DNA of 44,580 nucleotides. Origin: an uncultured Pelagibacteraceae bacterium (GTDB lineage: Bacteria; Pseudomonadota; Alphaproteobacteria; Pelagibacterales; Pelagibacteraceae). Where the stretch lies: positions 1 through 44,580 of the forward strand of contig CACIHL010000002.1 of assembly GCA_902586395.1 (NCBI GenBank), written 5' to 3'. Shown piece by piece: positions 33,495 through 43,010 of the stretch (the first letter of the stretch is position 1; the number at the start of each line of letters is the position of its first letter). The translations under genes were made by a program, and so were the position numbers. The notes below the pieces were generated by a model. That model saw nothing but the letters and a program-made list of their open reading frames with translations, was not told the DNA's origin and did no database searches.

Positions 33495-33852
33495 TTGAAG
33501 TTTTTAAATCTTTTATTAATTTATTAATTTTGTTTAACTTAAGCTTTAAATCTAGAGCATTTATAGTTTTATTTTCATTAGCGTCAATATCAAATAAGTG
33601 TTCATTTAAGTGTTTTTTTACACCCGATATAGTCATCCCTCTATCCTTTAGTAAAAACTTTATTTTCTTGAGAAGATTTATACTTCTACCGTTATAATGT
33701 CTTCTTTTATTAATGATGATTGGTTTTATTTGTTTAAATTCACTCTCCCAATATCTTATCGTATGAGTATTTTTTTTAACTCCAGAGGACTCTAATTCCA
33801 ATATTTCTGCAACTTCACCAATTGTTTTATAGGCTTTCGAGGTTTTTTTCAT
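33472..33852 (-). CDS. MerR-family transcriptional regulator
   Basis: The helix-turn-helix begins AYKTIGEVAEILELESSGVK and continues NTHTIRYWESEFKQIKPIII, RRHYNGRSINLLKKIKFLLK and RGMTISGVKKHL, the alphaproteobacterial MerR type found after ihfA. The track start at 33990 would read through ihfA; ATG 33852 (MKKTSKAYKT) fits the family and gives 126 residues. No cysteine metal site follows the coiled coil, so any signal is unknown. Confidence 0.85.
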   Translation of the reverse strand: MKKTSKAYKTIGEVAEILELESSGVKKNTHTIRYWESEFKQIKPIIINKRRHYNGRSINLLKKIKFLLKDRGMTISGVKKHLNEHLFDIDANENKTINALDLKLKLNKINKLIKDLKTSNGKKNTR

Positions 33853-34141
33853 TTTTAGTATTAATAAATTCTTTAAAATCGATAGACGGTTTAAATAATA
33901 CCACATTTCTTTCTTTAATAATTTTTTCCTCTTTGGTCTTAGGATTCCTTCCAATTCGTTTTTTTTTAAAACGTACATGAAAAGTTCCAAAGTTTGATAT
34001 TTTTACAACTTTGTGTTTCTTAAGATTTTTAATGATATCAGATAAAATATCTTCAAGAATACTTTCAGACATTTTTTTGGAAAAACCTATTTGCATAAAT
34101 ACAGAATTTATAATTTCTTTTTTTGTAAGGTTTACTCTCAT
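33827..34141 (-). CDS. ihfA: Integration host factor alpha subunit
   Basis: A 104-residue HU/IHF-fold protein: LTKKEIINSVFMQIGFSKKM, then VVKISNFGTFHVRFKKKRIG, RNPKT (the DNA-intercalating beta-arm tip). It bends DNA and supports recombination, including tyrosine-recombinase integration. It starts one base inside the plsX stop and overlaps the merR start by 26 bases. The gene fabH, usual between plsX and ihfA, is absent. Confidence 0.9.
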   Translation of the reverse strand: MRVNLTKKEIINSVFMQIGFSKKMSESILEDILSDIIKNLKKHKVVKISNFGTFHVRFKKKRIGRNPKTKEEKIIKERNVVLFKPSIDFKEFINTKNEKNLESL

Positions 34142-35145
34142 TAAGTAATTATATTATGTTTAATCTTTTCAATCAAATTTCCATTTACTATTTTTTCACA
34201 AACCTTTAGTGAGTTAGAAAATCCAATGTAATCAGTTGAACCATGACTTTTAACCACAGGTGAGTTAAGACCTATAAGGATTGCTCCATTATAGAGTCTG
34301 GGATCTAATTTATCCTTAACCTTTTTTAAGTTTTTTATGTTTAAAAATGAGAGAATTTTTCCATATAAATTGGATGTCATTGAATTCTTCACTTCTTTCA
34401 TTATAAAATTTGCGGTCCCCTCTGCTGTTTTAAGTGCGATGTTTCCAGTAAATCCATCTGTAACAATAACATTTACATCACCCGACATAATATTATTACC
34501 TTCGATATAACCAGCAAAATTGAATTCATCATTTTTTTTTTCACTTAAAATTTTGTAGGCATTTTTTATTGTTTCGTTACCTTTTATATCCTCAGATCCA
34601 ATGTTTAAGAGGGCTACTTTAGGCTCTTCATTAGGAAAAAGCGATTTAAACAAAGATGATCCCATTATTGCAAAATCAGTTAAATTTTTTTCACTACACT
34701 CAATATTTGCACCAAGATCAAGAACCACATTCATTCCAGATTTATTTGGCCATAAAGCGGATAAAGCTGGTTTATCGATATTTTCTATCATTTCTAAATT
34801 CATTTTTGCAATTACGAATAGTGCACCAGTGTTACCAGCTGATATTACTATATCTGATTCTTTTGATTTAACACTTTCTATCGCCTTCCACATGCTCGAA
34901 TTTTTTCCTTTTCTAGCAGCTGTTAATGGAGAATCAGTATCGAGTATTTTATCTTTTGTGTCAAAAATCTTATAAGAGTTGCTTCTTAAATCTTTTAACA
35001 ATTCTTTAATTTCTTTTTCATCGCCAAATATATTGTAATTTATATTTTTTGTTGATTTAGAGTGATGCACTATTCCATCTATAGCTTTTTTTGGTGAACC
35101 TTCCCCACCCATTGCATCAACTGCAATATTTAAGATTTTGGTCAT
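34141..35145 (-). CDS. plsX: Phosphate acyltransferase PlsX
   Basis: IAVDAMGGEGSPKKAIDGIV, AISAGNTGALFVIAKM-type (DIVISAGNTGALFVIAKM), VLDLGAN and VTDGFTGNIALKTAEG identify PlsX. Length 334 is normal. It makes acyl-phosphate from acyl-ACP, the first step toward phosphatidic acid. It follows rpmF by 9 bp. Confidence 0.94.
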   Translation of the reverse strand: MTKILNIAVDAMGGEGSPKKAIDGIVHHSKSTKNINYNIFGDEKEIKELLKDLRSNSYKIFDTKDKILDTDSPLTAARKGKNSSMWKAIESVKSKESDIVISAGNTGALFVIAKMNLEMIENIDKPALSALWPNKSGMNVVLDLGANIECSEKNLTDFAIMGSSLFKSLFPNEEPKVALLNIGSEDIKGNETIKNAYKILSEKKNDEFNFAGYIEGNNIMSGDVNVIVTDGFTGNIALKTAEGTANFIMKEVKNSMTSNLYGKILSFLNIKNLKKVKDKLDPRLYNGAILIGLNSPVVKSHGSTDYIGFSNSLKVCEKIVNGNLIEKIKHNIIT

Positions 35146-35154
35146 ATAGAAAAA

Positions 35155-35334
35155 TTATTCCTTAGGATCTAGTACCTGTCTACCTTTATAAGTACCACTT
35201 TTTAAATCTAAATGATGTGAAAGACGATACTCACCAGATTTTTTATCTTCAATAACGTTTTTCGTATTAAATTTTATATGAGATCTTCTTTTACCAGCTC
35301 TGGATTTAGTTGTTTTGCGTTTTGGTACAGCCAT
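35155..35334 (-). CDS. rpmF: 50S ribosomal protein L32
   Basis: Not in the ORF track because it has 59 residues. ATG 35334 reads [20 protein letters not shown], the invariant L32 start, and ends [11 protein letters not shown]. No zinc cysteines, as in alphaproteobacterial L32. Upstream of plsX as expected. Confidence 0.95.
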   Translation of the reverse strand: MAVPKRKTTKSRAGKRRSHIKFNTKNVIEDKKSGEYRLSHHLDLKSGTYKGRQVLDPKE

Positions 35335-35337
35335 AAT

Positions 35338-35811
35338 CTAAAATTTATGATTTATTACACTCTTTGTAAATGATTTTAAACTAGTTTTCGATAAATAAAT
35401 TTCAAAGTTATCAAAATAATTAACAATTTTTAGATGATTATCTTTTAAATTGTAATAAAAACCCAAAATTTCACCCTTTTTTACATTATCTAAATTACTC
35501 CAATTATCTATTTTATCCAAAATTGAATAAAAAATATTTATATAATCTTTCATCTTTTTATTAATTGATACATCACCATAGCCAATTTCTCTTAGACTAA
35601 GCTCAATTTGTCTAAAAAAATAATCATAAAATTTTTGAAGGTAATCCTTATCAGTATTATTTTTATATTTTCTTAAAAAAAATGCAAAATGAAACAACAA
35701 AATAAGTATTCTATCGGAAAAGGTGTCTTTGTCGGTAAATATGGAAAAAAGACTTTTATTTCTAGAGAGATTAACTAAAGTATTATATAAATTAATAAAA
35801 TCACTATTCAT
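35338..35811 (-). CDS. Ubiquinol-cytochrome c chaperone (CBP3-like)
   Basis: The 157-residue protein has FSDRILILLFHFAFFLRKYK, DYFFRQIELSLREIGYGDVS and KKMKDYINIFYSILDKID, matching the Ubiq_cyt_C_chap family whose mitochondrial member CBP3 assists cytochrome b in bc1 complex assembly. It lies 3 bp before rpmF; the DUF177 gene that often sits between them is missing. Its start codon shares bases with the divergent bamE start. Confidence 0.78.
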   Translation of the reverse strand: MNSDFINLYNTLVNLSRNKSLFSIFTDKDTFSDRILILLFHFAFFLRKYKNNTDKDYLQKFYDYFFRQIELSLREIGYGDVSINKKMKDYINIFYSILDKIDNWSNLDNVKKGEILGFYYNLKDNHLKIVNYFDNFEIYLSKTSLKSFTKSVINHKF

Positions 35812-36280
35812 GAAAATATTGTTTCTTATATCTGTATTTTTTATAATTTCAAATTGTTCTTTAAATAAAGTAGATGATCATCATGGTGTTTATTTTATAG
35901 AGAAAAAAATGAAAAAAATTCAAGTAAACACTAGCAACACAAATGATATAGTTAAAATCTTTGGTGAACCTTCCACAGTAAGTTCATTTGATAATGACGT
36001 ATGGATATATATCGAGAGAAAAATTACGAATACACATTTTTTTGGAAAACGAGAAATAGTCACAAATAATGTTCTAGTTTTGGAAATAGATCAATATGGT
36101 TTGTTATCAAAAATTAATTTTTATAACATTGATGATATGAACAAACTTAAATTTGATGATGATACAACTGAAATAGCATACAGAAAAAGAAATTTTGTAT
36201 ATGACTTTTTGTCAAGTATGAGACAAAAGATTAATGACCCGCTTGGTGTAAGAAAAAAAAGACGAGAACAAGGTGAATAA
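35810..36280 (+). CDS. bamE: BamE/OmlA-family outer membrane assembly lipoprotein
   Basis: MKILFLISVFFIISNCSLNK has a lipobox (C16). The SmpA/OmlA fold follows: IVKIFGEPSTVSSFDNDVWI matches 'V...lG.Ps....f.~..W.Y'. BamE stabilises the BAM complex at the outer membrane. The track start (35723) extends into the divergent gene; ATG 35810 gives the signal peptide and 156 residues. Divergent pairing with the bc1 chaperone gene recurs in alphaproteobacteria. Confidence 0.82.
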   Translation: MKILFLISVFFIISNCSLNKVDDHHGVYFIEKKMKKIQVNTSNTNDIVKIFGEPSTVSSFDNDVWIYIERKITNTHFFGKREIVTNNVLVLEIDQYGLLSKINFYNIDDMNKLKFDDDTTEIAYRKRNFVYDFLSSMRQKINDPLGVRKKRREQGE

Positions 36281-36284
36281 ACTT

Positions 36285-38390
36285 TTATCCAGCAATAACA
36301 GCTAAAAGTAACAATGCAACTATGTTTGTAATTTTAATCATCGGGTTAACTGCAGGGCCCGCAGTATCTTTATATGGGTCACCAACTGTATCTCCTGTAA
36401 CTGCGGCCTTATGAGCTTCAGAACCTTTTCCACCGTAATTACCGTCTTCAATATATTTTTTTGCATTATCCCAGGCACCACCACCTGCTGTCATAGAGAT
36501 TGCAACAAAGAGACCAGTAATTATAACTCCAAGTAACATTGCACCTACAGATGATAATGCAGCTACCTGACCACCAATTTGATAAATTATTAAATACAAA
36601 ACTATTGGAGATAAAACAGGTAATAAAGAAGGTATAATCATTTCTTTAATAGCTGCTTTGGTTAATAAGTCTACCAGTTTTCCATAGTCAGGTTTTGCTT
36701 TTCTTTTCATTATACCAGGTATTTTTTTAAATTGTCTTCTAACCTCAATTACAACTGCACCCCCTGCTCTTCCTACAGCTTGCATACCCATAGATCCAAA
36801 AAGATACGGCAACATACCACCAACTAATAGACCAACAACTACAAAAGGATTGGAAAGATCAAAGCTTACAACAACATTTTCTAATTTAGATCCTGGAAGC
36901 TCTGAGAAAAATTTTATATCTTCTGTATATGCTGCAAATAAAACTAAAGCTCCTAATCCAGCAGAGCCAATTGCATAACCTTTAGTTACTGCTTTAGTAG
37001 TATTACCAACGGCGTCCAAAGCATCAGTAGTCTTTCTTACATTTTTAGGCAAGTTTGACATTTCAGCTATTCCACCAGCGTTATCTGTTACCGGTCCATA
37101 GGCATCTAATGCAACTACCATACCAGCAAGAGCTAACATTGCAGTTACTGCGATAGCTATTCCATATAATCCAGCAATATAATTTGTTAATAAAATTCCA
37201 CCAACAATAATAAGTGCTGGGATTGCTGTTGCTTCCATAGAAACAGCAAGTCCTTGGATTACATTTGTACCATGACCAGTGGTAGATGATGATGCAACGC
37301 TTTTCACTGGTCTATAATTTGTGCCAGTGTAATATTCTGTTACCCATATAAGAAGACCTGTAATTACTAATCCGATTACACTGCAGTAATAAAGACTTAA
37401 GCCAGAAAATTGTTTTTTGTCAACAGAGTATACTTTTTCTAAACCTAAAACATAATCAGTAAGTGGATATAAGAGTAGTAAAGATGTAATTGCTGTAACA
37501 ACAAACCCTTTATAAAGAGCAAGCATTATATTTTTTGATGAACCTAATCTTACAAAAAATGTACCAAGAATTGAAGTAACTATACATGCTCCTCCAATAG
37601 TAAGAGGATAAACCATCATCATTAAATCATTTGCAAAAAAAATTGAAGATAAAACCATTGTTGCTACAATTGTTACTGCATAAGTTTCAAATAAATCGGC
37701 CGCCATTCCAGCACAATCACCAACATTGTCACCAACGTTGTCCGCTATTACTGCTGGATTTCTCGGGTCATCCTCTGGAATACCTGCTTCTACTTTACCA
37801 ACTAAATCCGCACCTACATCAGCACCTTTTGTGAAAATTCCACCACCCAATCGTGCAAATATAGAAATAAGTGAAGCACCAAATCCTAATGCAATAAGTG
37901 CATTGATTAATTCTCTTTTATCAACATTAAATTTTAAGAGTAAATAATAGTAGACTGCTATAGACAATAAAGCCAATCCAGCCACTAACATCCCCGTAAC
38001 TGCACCGGACTTAAATGCAATTGACAAACCATTTGATAAACCTTTTCTAGATGCTTCGGCTGTTCTAACATTAGCTTGAACTGAAACTAACATTCCTACA
38101 TAACCGGCAATACCAGATAATGTTGCACCAATTAAGTAACCTAAACCCACTAAGAAGCTAAATGAAAAACTTATAATAACAAGAACTACCAAGCCAACGA
38201 TTGCGATGGTTTTATACTGTCTATTTAAATACGCTTTTGCACCAATTTGAATTGCAGATGCAATTTCTTGCATCTTGGAGTTTCCTGTGCTTGAAGCTAA
38301 AATATTTTTTCCTGTAAAATATCCGTAAACTATTGATAAGATTCCAGCTAGAATTGTGTAAATTAAAATTGTTTCGACATTGTAGTTCAT
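36285..38390 (-). CDS. hppA: Membrane-bound proton-translocating pyrophosphatase (K+-independent type)
   Basis: The 701-residue, many-helix protein carries [20 protein letters not shown] and [19 protein letters not shown], the pyrophosphate-binding loops of H+-PPases. At the subtype-determining site it reads [10 protein letters not shown]: lysine and threonine here mark the K+-independent class, which pumps protons rather than sodium in characterised cases. It conserves energy from biosynthetic pyrophosphate at the inner membrane. A clear Shine-Dalgarno AAGGA precedes the ATG. Its end is 4 bp from convergent bamE. Confidence 0.96.
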   Translation of the reverse strand: MNYNVETILIYTILAGILSIVYGYFTGKNILASSTGNSKMQEIASAIQIGAKAYLNRQYKTIAIVGLVVLVIISFSFSFLVGLGYLIGATLSGIAGYVGMLVSVQANVRTAEASRKGLSNGLSIAFKSGAVTGMLVAGLALLSIAVYYYLLLKFNVDKRELINALIALGFGASLISIFARLGGGIFTKGADVGADLVGKVEAGIPEDDPRNPAVIADNVGDNVGDCAGMAADLFETYAVTIVATMVLSSIFFANDLMMMVYPLTIGGACIVTSILGTFFVRLGSSKNIMLALYKGFVVTAITSLLLLYPLTDYVLGLEKVYSVDKKQFSGLSLYYCSVIGLVITGLLIWVTEYYTGTNYRPVKSVASSSTTGHGTNVIQGLAVSMEATAIPALIIVGGILLTNYIAGLYGIAIAVTAMLALAGMVVALDAYGPVTDNAGGIAEMSNLPKNVRKTTDALDAVGNTTKAVTKGYAIGSAGLGALVLFAAYTEDIKFFSELPGSKLENVVVSFDLSNPFVVVGLLVGGMLPYLFGSMGMQAVGRAGGAVVIEVRRQFKKIPGIMKRKAKPDYGKLVDLLTKAAIKEMIIPSLLPVLSPIVLYLIIYQIGGQVAALSSVGAMLLGVIITGLFVAISMTAGGGAWDNAKKYIEDGNYGGKGSEAHKAAVTGDTVGDPYKDTAGPAVNPMIKITNIVALLLLAVIAG

Positions 38391-38431
38391 AAATTCCTTA
38401 TGTATTAAAAGTTTCTATTTAAAAAAAATGG

Positions 38432-38459
38432 ACATTACAAAAATAAGTATAAAAGGCAA
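38432..38459 (-). promoter_or_regulatory. Possible hppA promoter
   Basis: On the minus strand TTGCCT (complement of 38454-38459) and TAATGT (complement of 38432-38437) are 16 bp apart within the 80-bp gap after thiL. Moderate consensus match only. Confidence 0.35.
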
Positions 38460-38470
38460 TATAATATTAG

Positions 38471-39433
38471 TTAAAATTGATGAGTATAACCAAGGTTTTT
38501 ATTTATTTTAAACTTCATATTACCTTTTAAAATACATGAATCTTGGTGTTTTTTTAAGATTTTACCGATTCTTTGAATTTTAAGTTTTTTATTTTTAGCG
38601 TACTTATCGATTAAAGATCGGTTCTTTTTTTGAGAGGTAAAAATAATTTCATAATCGTCACCATTAAAAACTGTATTTTCAACTTTATATCTTTTATTTC
38701 TACTTAAAACTTTTTTGAGTTGATTTGATAATTTAATGTCATCCAATTTAATTGAAAAACCATGTTTCTGTTGTCTTATCATTTTTTTCAAGTCAATCAA
38801 CAAACCATCGGATATATCAATAGAAGTATTTGCAAATTTTTGTAAGAAATTTACCATCTTCAAATTTATAGATGGCATATAAAATTTAGAAATGAAGTAA
38901 TTTTTCATTAATTTTGGTATTAAAATTTTTTTTTTTAAAATTTGAAGACCTATGAAACTATCGCCCAAGTGACCAGTGATGTATATATCATCTCCAATCT
39001 TTGAGTTATGTCTTTTTACTATCTTATTGGAAAATCCTATAACACAACATGTAAAAGAGTTAGTATTAGAATAAACAGTATCACCACCAGATAATTCAAT
39101 ATCAAATTTTTTTTGTTCTAAGGATAAAGAGTTTGAAATCTTTTTTAAATTTTTGTTTGAGAAAGATTTTGAGTTACCACTCGCTGATATAAAATAATAT
39201 TTTGGTTTAACACCCTTACAAATTAAATCTGATAGTGATGATCTTAAAATCTTTTTAATCAAAAGATCAGGTGCTTTAAAATTAGGAAAGTGTACTTTTT
39301 CAACATAAGTATCAACTGATACTGCTAATTTGTTGGATTTATCAAAAAAAATATCATCGTTTAGACCTTGAGATGAACTTTTTTTTTTCGTTAATCTTTT
39401 AAGAAATTTGTCAATTAATTGAACTTCGTTCAT
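38471..39433 (-). CDS. thiL: Thiamine-monophosphate kinase
   Basis: NDDIFF near the N terminus, AVSVDTYVEKVHFP, LSGGDTVYS, VIGFSNK and SIDISDGLLIDLKKM are the magnesium- and substrate-binding motifs of ThiL (AIR synthase-like fold). Length 320. It phosphorylates thiamine monophosphate to the cofactor. The NDD sequence replaces a usual GDDaa block but keeps the acid pair. It abuts nusB. Confidence 0.9.
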   Translation of the reverse strand: MNEVQLIDKFLKRLTKKKSSSQGLNDDIFFDKSNKLAVSVDTYVEKVHFPNFKAPDLLIKKILRSSLSDLICKGVKPKYYFISASGNSKSFSNKNLKKISNSLSLEQKKFDIELSGGDTVYSNTNSFTCCVIGFSNKIVKRHNSKIGDDIYITGHLGDSFIGLQILKKKILIPKLMKNYFISKFYMPSINLKMVNFLQKFANTSIDISDGLLIDLKKMIRQQKHGFSIKLDDIKLSNQLKKVLSRNKRYKVENTVFNGDDYEIIFTSQKKNRSLIDKYAKNKKLKIQRIGKILKKHQDSCILKGNMKFKINKNLGYTHQF

Positions 39434-39829
39434 TTAAGCTCTGATTTTATTTGATATTTTATCTAATAATGCATTAAGATATTTTGTTTGTGATAAGTCT
39501 ATAAAATAATTAGATGCATTTAGATATTCTTTGATAATTATTTTTGAAGAAACATTCGGTTTATATAAAAATTCAAAAATAGCACTTTTAATTATTATTA
39601 TGAAAATTTTATCAAGTTTTTTTATTTTAATGTCATTTTCTAAATGTATTTGAATTTCATTATCAATTACTTCGTTTCGTTCAATTGTTCCTTTTACAAC
39701 ATCCTTTATAAATTTTTTAAATCTGTGTTTGGGAAATGTTAATACCTCTTCTTTATTAAAAAATTTTCCATATAATTTTTGAATTATAATTACTCTTGGA
39801 TTGTTTTTTGGACTGTATTGCGGCTGCAT
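39434..39829 (-). CDS. nusB: Transcription antitermination factor NusB
   Basis: The all-helical 131-residue protein contains IFIIIIKSAIFEFLYKPNVS and IIKEYLNASNYFI, aligning with the NusB pattern 'l.RailrlalyEll...~vp..v~inEyv.lak.f'. The characteristic C-terminal 'fvNgvLd' reads YLNALLDKI. It binds boxA RNA with S10. The ribH-nusB-thiL order supports the call. Confidence 0.87.
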   Translation of the reverse strand: MQPQYSPKNNPRVIIIQKLYGKFFNKEEVLTFPKHRFKKFIKDVVKGTIERNEVIDNEIQIHLENDIKIKKLDKIFIIIIKSAIFEFLYKPNVSSKIIIKEYLNASNYFIDLSQTKYLNALLDKISNKIRA

Positions 39830-39833
39830 CTTT

Positions 39834-40247
39834 CTAGTTATCGCTATTCAATAGGTCAATTACTGCATTTGCAGCTTCTTTACCTTTGTTTTTATTTAAT
39901 TTATCAGCACGTTCAATTGCTTGGTCTTTATTTAAGCAAGTTAAAATTCCATTTCCAATAGGTTTTTTACTTTCAATTGATAATTTCATTATTGCATCTA
40001 TTGAAGATCTACTGATAAAATCAAAATGAGGCGTTTCACCTTTGATGACACATCCCAAGGCTATAAAAGCATCAAATTTTTTTAAATTTTTAGATATCGC
40101 ATACGGTATTTCGAAGACACCTGGAACATAAATAATCTTTGTTTTAATTTTTTTTTTATGATTGTTTAGAACATCATTTGCACCACTAACTAGCATATTG
40201 ATGATATCTTCATAATATTTTGATGCGACTATACAAATTTTTTTCAT
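39834..40247 (-). CDS. ribH: 6,7-dimethyl-8-ribityllumazine synthase
   Basis: VPGVFEIPYAI, IALGCVIKGETPHFDFISRS and PIGNGILTCLNKDQAIERA are the lumazine synthase signatures, including the conserved ETxHxD loop (with the active-site histidine). At 137 residues it is slightly short at the N terminus. It condenses DHBP with the ribityl pyrimidine in riboflavin synthesis. Confidence 0.94.
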   Translation of the reverse strand: MKKICIVASKYYEDIINMLVSGANDVLNNHKKKIKTKIIYVPGVFEIPYAISKNLKKFDAFIALGCVIKGETPHFDFISRSSIDAIMKLSIESKKPIGNGILTCLNKDQAIERADKLNKNKGKEAANAVIDLLNSDN

Positions 40248-41347
40248 TTTATAATTTCTTGTTTAGTAATTTTAATTCCAAAACCTTCTAAGCCAATAAC
40301 TTTTTTTGGTGATCTAGTAACTAATATCATATTTTTAACTCTTAAAGCTTTAATTATTTGTGCACCAATACCATAGTTTCTAATTAGTTTATCAGTGCCT
40401 ATTTTATTTTTCTTATCAGATTTAAAATCTCTTAAGGTAGAAGATACAGATTTTAAATTAGAGTCTCTTATAAAAACTAATATACAATTATTATAGTCTT
40501 TAAAATAATCTAATGTATTATTAAATGAATTAGGCAATCTCTTCCCCAGTAAATAACTTTCAACCAAATTAGAAGATATAACTCGTACTCTAGTATTTTT
40601 ACTGGGGCTGATTTTACCTTTTATTAATGCAAAATGTTCAGAGCCATCAAGTTGATTTTCAAAAATTTTAATTTGATATTTTTTATTTTTAATTACAATT
40701 TTATCAGTTTTTTTAAGCTTTACTAATTTTTCATTCTTTAATCTATAAGAAATTAAATCTTCTATTTTTGCTATAGCCAATTTATGTTTATTAGCAAATT
40801 CAAAAAGCTCTTTGCCTTTTGTCATTACTCCTTTATCATTCATTATTTCACATATAACTGCCGAAGGGTTTTTTTTTGCTAGTTTTGATATATCAACTGA
40901 TGCTTCCGTATGACCTGCTCTTACTAAAACTCCACCATCTTTTGATATGATTGGAAATATATGACCTGGTGAAACTATATCTTTTTTTTTAACATTTGTT
41001 TTTATTGCTGTTTTAATTGTTAAAGATCTATCTTTAGCAGAAATTCCAGTCGTTACACCGCTTCTGGCTTCTATTGAAATTGTAAAAGCTGTTTGGTTTC
41101 TTGATTTATTAATTGGAGACATGAGAGAAAGATTTAATTTTTTAGCTTGCTTGTTTGTTAACGCTAAACAAATTAATCCTCTTCCATATTTAGCCATAAA
41201 ATTAATTTTCTTTGGAGAAACATTTGAAGCTGGTATTACCAAATCACCTTCATTTTCTCTGTGTTCATCATCTACAAGGATATACATTTCTCCTTTTTTG
41301 GCTTTACGGATAATGTTTTCTACAGAGCTAAACTTTTTTGTTTTCAT
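40244..41347 (-). CDS. ribB: DHBP synthase fused to a degenerate GTP cyclohydrolase II domain (RibBX type)
   Basis: Residues 1 to about 205 are 3,4-dihydroxy-2-butanone-4-phosphate synthase: VDDEHRENEGDLVIPA, AKYGRGLICLALT and VRAGHTEASVDISKLA. The C-terminal half has the GTP cyclohydrolase II fold (GSEHFALIKGKI, NYGIGAQIIKALRVKNMILV), but its zinc-binding cysteine block is replaced by SSNLVESYLLGKRLPNSF without any cysteine. The second domain is therefore probably catalytically dead, as in alphaproteobacterial RibBX proteins; GTP cyclohydrolase II must come from elsewhere. Confidence 0.9.
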   Translation of the reverse strand: MKTKKFSSVENIIRKAKKGEMYILVDDEHRENEGDLVIPASNVSPKKINFMAKYGRGLICLALTNKQAKKLNLSLMSPINKSRNQTAFTISIEARSGVTTGISAKDRSLTIKTAIKTNVKKKDIVSPGHIFPIISKDGGVLVRAGHTEASVDISKLAKKNPSAVICEIMNDKGVMTKGKELFEFANKHKLAIAKIEDLISYRLKNEKLVKLKKTDKIVIKNKKYQIKIFENQLDGSEHFALIKGKISPSKNTRVRVISSNLVESYLLGKRLPNSFNNTLDYFKDYNNCILVFIRDSNLKSVSSTLRDFKSDKKNKIGTDKLIRNYGIGAQIIKALRVKNMILVTRSPKKVIGLEGFGIKITKQEIIK

Positions 41348-41924
41348 AAAATTTTTTTACGTATTTTGAAAGAATATCTATTTCAATGTTAACAATATCA
41401 TTAACCTTTAAATTTGATAAATTAGTAAGCTTTAAGGTATGCGGAATGCACCAAATTTGAAAGTTATTACCTTTTATTTTTGATATTGTAAGCGAAACAC
41501 CGTTTATAAGTATTGAAGCTTTAGGTATTAAATATTTTGAAAATTTATTTTCAATTTTAAATTCTAATACAATTGATTTACCCACTTTTTTAATTTTTTT
41601 TAGTAAAGAAGTACAATCAACATGACCTTGGCATATATGACCTGAAATATCTTGACCATATTTTAAAGGTAGTTCAAGATTTATCTTTTGACCAATTTTG
41701 AGACGCTTAAACTTTGATTTGTTAATACTTTCTTTGGATAGATAAAATTCTAACAAATCTTTTTTTTTTGAAACCAATGTAAGGCAAACACCATCACATG
41801 CAATGGATGAACCAATATCCTTTTCGTCTAATTTAAGCTTGCTCTTTATATATATTTTTGTCCCTGCGTTTAACTTCGAAAATTTCGATACAGTTCCCTG
41901 TTGATATATAATTCCGTTAAACAT
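41328..41924 (-). CDS. ribE: Riboflavin synthase alpha subunit
   Basis: The two lumazine-binding repeats are visible: MFNGIIYQQGTVSKF with SIACDGVCLTLVS and then GQDISGHICQGHVDCTSLL with ILINGVSLTISKI. Length 198. It dismutates two lumazines to riboflavin. It overlaps ribB by 20 bases and lies 3 bp after ribD. The MFNGI start is the family's usual 'MFTGI'. Confidence 0.94.
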   Translation of the reverse strand: MFNGIIYQQGTVSKFSKLNAGTKIYIKSKLKLDEKDIGSSIACDGVCLTLVSKKKDLLEFYLSKESINKSKFKRLKIGQKINLELPLKYGQDISGHICQGHVDCTSLLKKIKKVGKSIVLEFKIENKFSKYLIPKASILINGVSLTISKIKGNNFQIWCIPHTLKLTNLSNLKVNDIVNIEIDILSKYVKKFYENKKV

Positions 41925-41927
41925 TTT

Positions 41928-43010
41928 TTAATTAAATCTTGTAATTCTATTTTTATCAAAATACTGATTGATATTACTCTTGATTTTAAATTTTTTTGAT
42001 AATTTATAAACTATTTTTTTAATGTTTAATTTACCAGATTGTCTCAATTTATTATCTGTTTTTATTAAATAAAATTCATTAAACAAATTTTTATCCAACA
42101 TTTTGTTTGTAATTTGATTTCCACCCTCAACTAATAAAAAACGAATATTGTTTTGGTATAAAATTGACATAACTTTTTTTAAGTCAAAGTCACCATTTTT
42201 TTCGAGTTTAACCTTGATTAGTTTTGCTTTTTTACTCTTCAGAAACTTTATCTTTTTTTTATCACCTGAGTAATAAAAAATAATTATTTTAGTATTCTTT
42301 GATTTGAAAATATTTGCACTTTTTTTTACTTTTAAATTTTTATCTATAATAACTTTTATTGGTGAATACTCATTTAAACCAGATAATCTACAATCCAATA
42401 ATGGATTGTCTTCGTTAATCGTCCTGTAAGTGACTAATATAGCTTGATTTTTATATCTGAGATGATGAGTAAAATATTGAGTATATGTATTAGAAATATA
42501 TTTTGATTTAGAACTTTTAATAAAAAAATCTTTTGAGCATGCTATTTTTCCTACTATATAAGGTTGTTTATATTTTCTTTGAAAAATATAAGGTTTATAA
42601 AATTCATTAATCTTAGGTACATTAATATTTTTAACTTTAATTTTTTTTGATTTCAGAATTTGTTTAGCTCTTTTTGAGGATCTTTCATCAATGTCATGAG
42701 CTCCAAAAACAAGTCTGGAAATCTTTTTATCTATTATAATGTTAGTGCAAGGCGGTGTTTTTCCATAATGACTACAAGGTTCTAAAGTTACATAAAGAGA
42801 TGAACCCTTGGTTATTTTTTTGTCAATTTTATTTAATAAACTAAACTCAGAATGAGGTGTTCCATTATAACCTGTGGAAGCTAACGAAACAATCTCATCA
42901 TTTTTAACAAGAACACTTCCGACAGAAGGATTTGTCCCTGTTAAACCCTCCATATTTTTTGCTAAATTCAAAGCTAAATTTAAATAGAGCTTATCTTTTT
43001 TTGAAGACAT
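41928..43010 (-). CDS. ribD: Bifunctional pyrimidine deaminase/reductase RibD
   Basis: The N-terminal deaminase has [22 protein letters not shown] and [14 protein letters not shown], the zinc-binding histidine and two cysteines (HSE replaces the common HAE). The C-terminal reductase region shows [28 protein letters not shown] and [11 protein letters not shown]. Length 360. It performs two steps of riboflavin synthesis. It overlaps nrdR by 20 bases. Confidence 0.93.
   Translation of the reverse strand: MSSKKDKLYLNLALNLAKNMEGLTGTNPSVGSVLVKNDEIVSLASTGYNGTPHSEFSLLNKIDKKITKGSSLYVTLEPCSHYGKTPPCTNIIIDKKISRLVFGAHDIDERSSKRAKQILKSKKIKVKNINVPKINEFYKPYIFQRKYKQPYIVGKIACSKDFFIKSSKSKYISNTYTQYFTHHLRYKNQAILVTYRTINEDNPLLDCRLSGLNEYSPIKVIIDKNLKVKKSANIFKSKNTKIIIFYYSGDKKKIKFLKSKKAKLIKVKLEKNGDFDLKKVMSILYQNNIRFLLVEGGNQITNKMLDKNLFNEFYLIKTDNKLRQSGKLNIKKIVYKLSKKFKIKSNINQYFDKNRITRFN

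Noticed and set aside
33853-33990. Extended N terminus of the MerR-type protein
   Set aside because: It overlaps ihfA in another frame; the family starts at the helix-turn-helix just after ATG 33852.
34601-34975. Plus-strand 124-residue ORF opposite plsX
   Set aside because: Antisense shadow of PlsX active-site regions; no independent start or ribosome-binding signal.
35723-35809. Extended N terminus of BamE
   Set aside because: It would precede and bury the lipoprotein signal peptide that starts at 35810.
37631-37947. Plus-strand ORFs opposite hppA
   Set aside because: Histidine/leucine-rich or serine/proline-rich shadow frames opposite the conserved pyrophosphatase loops.
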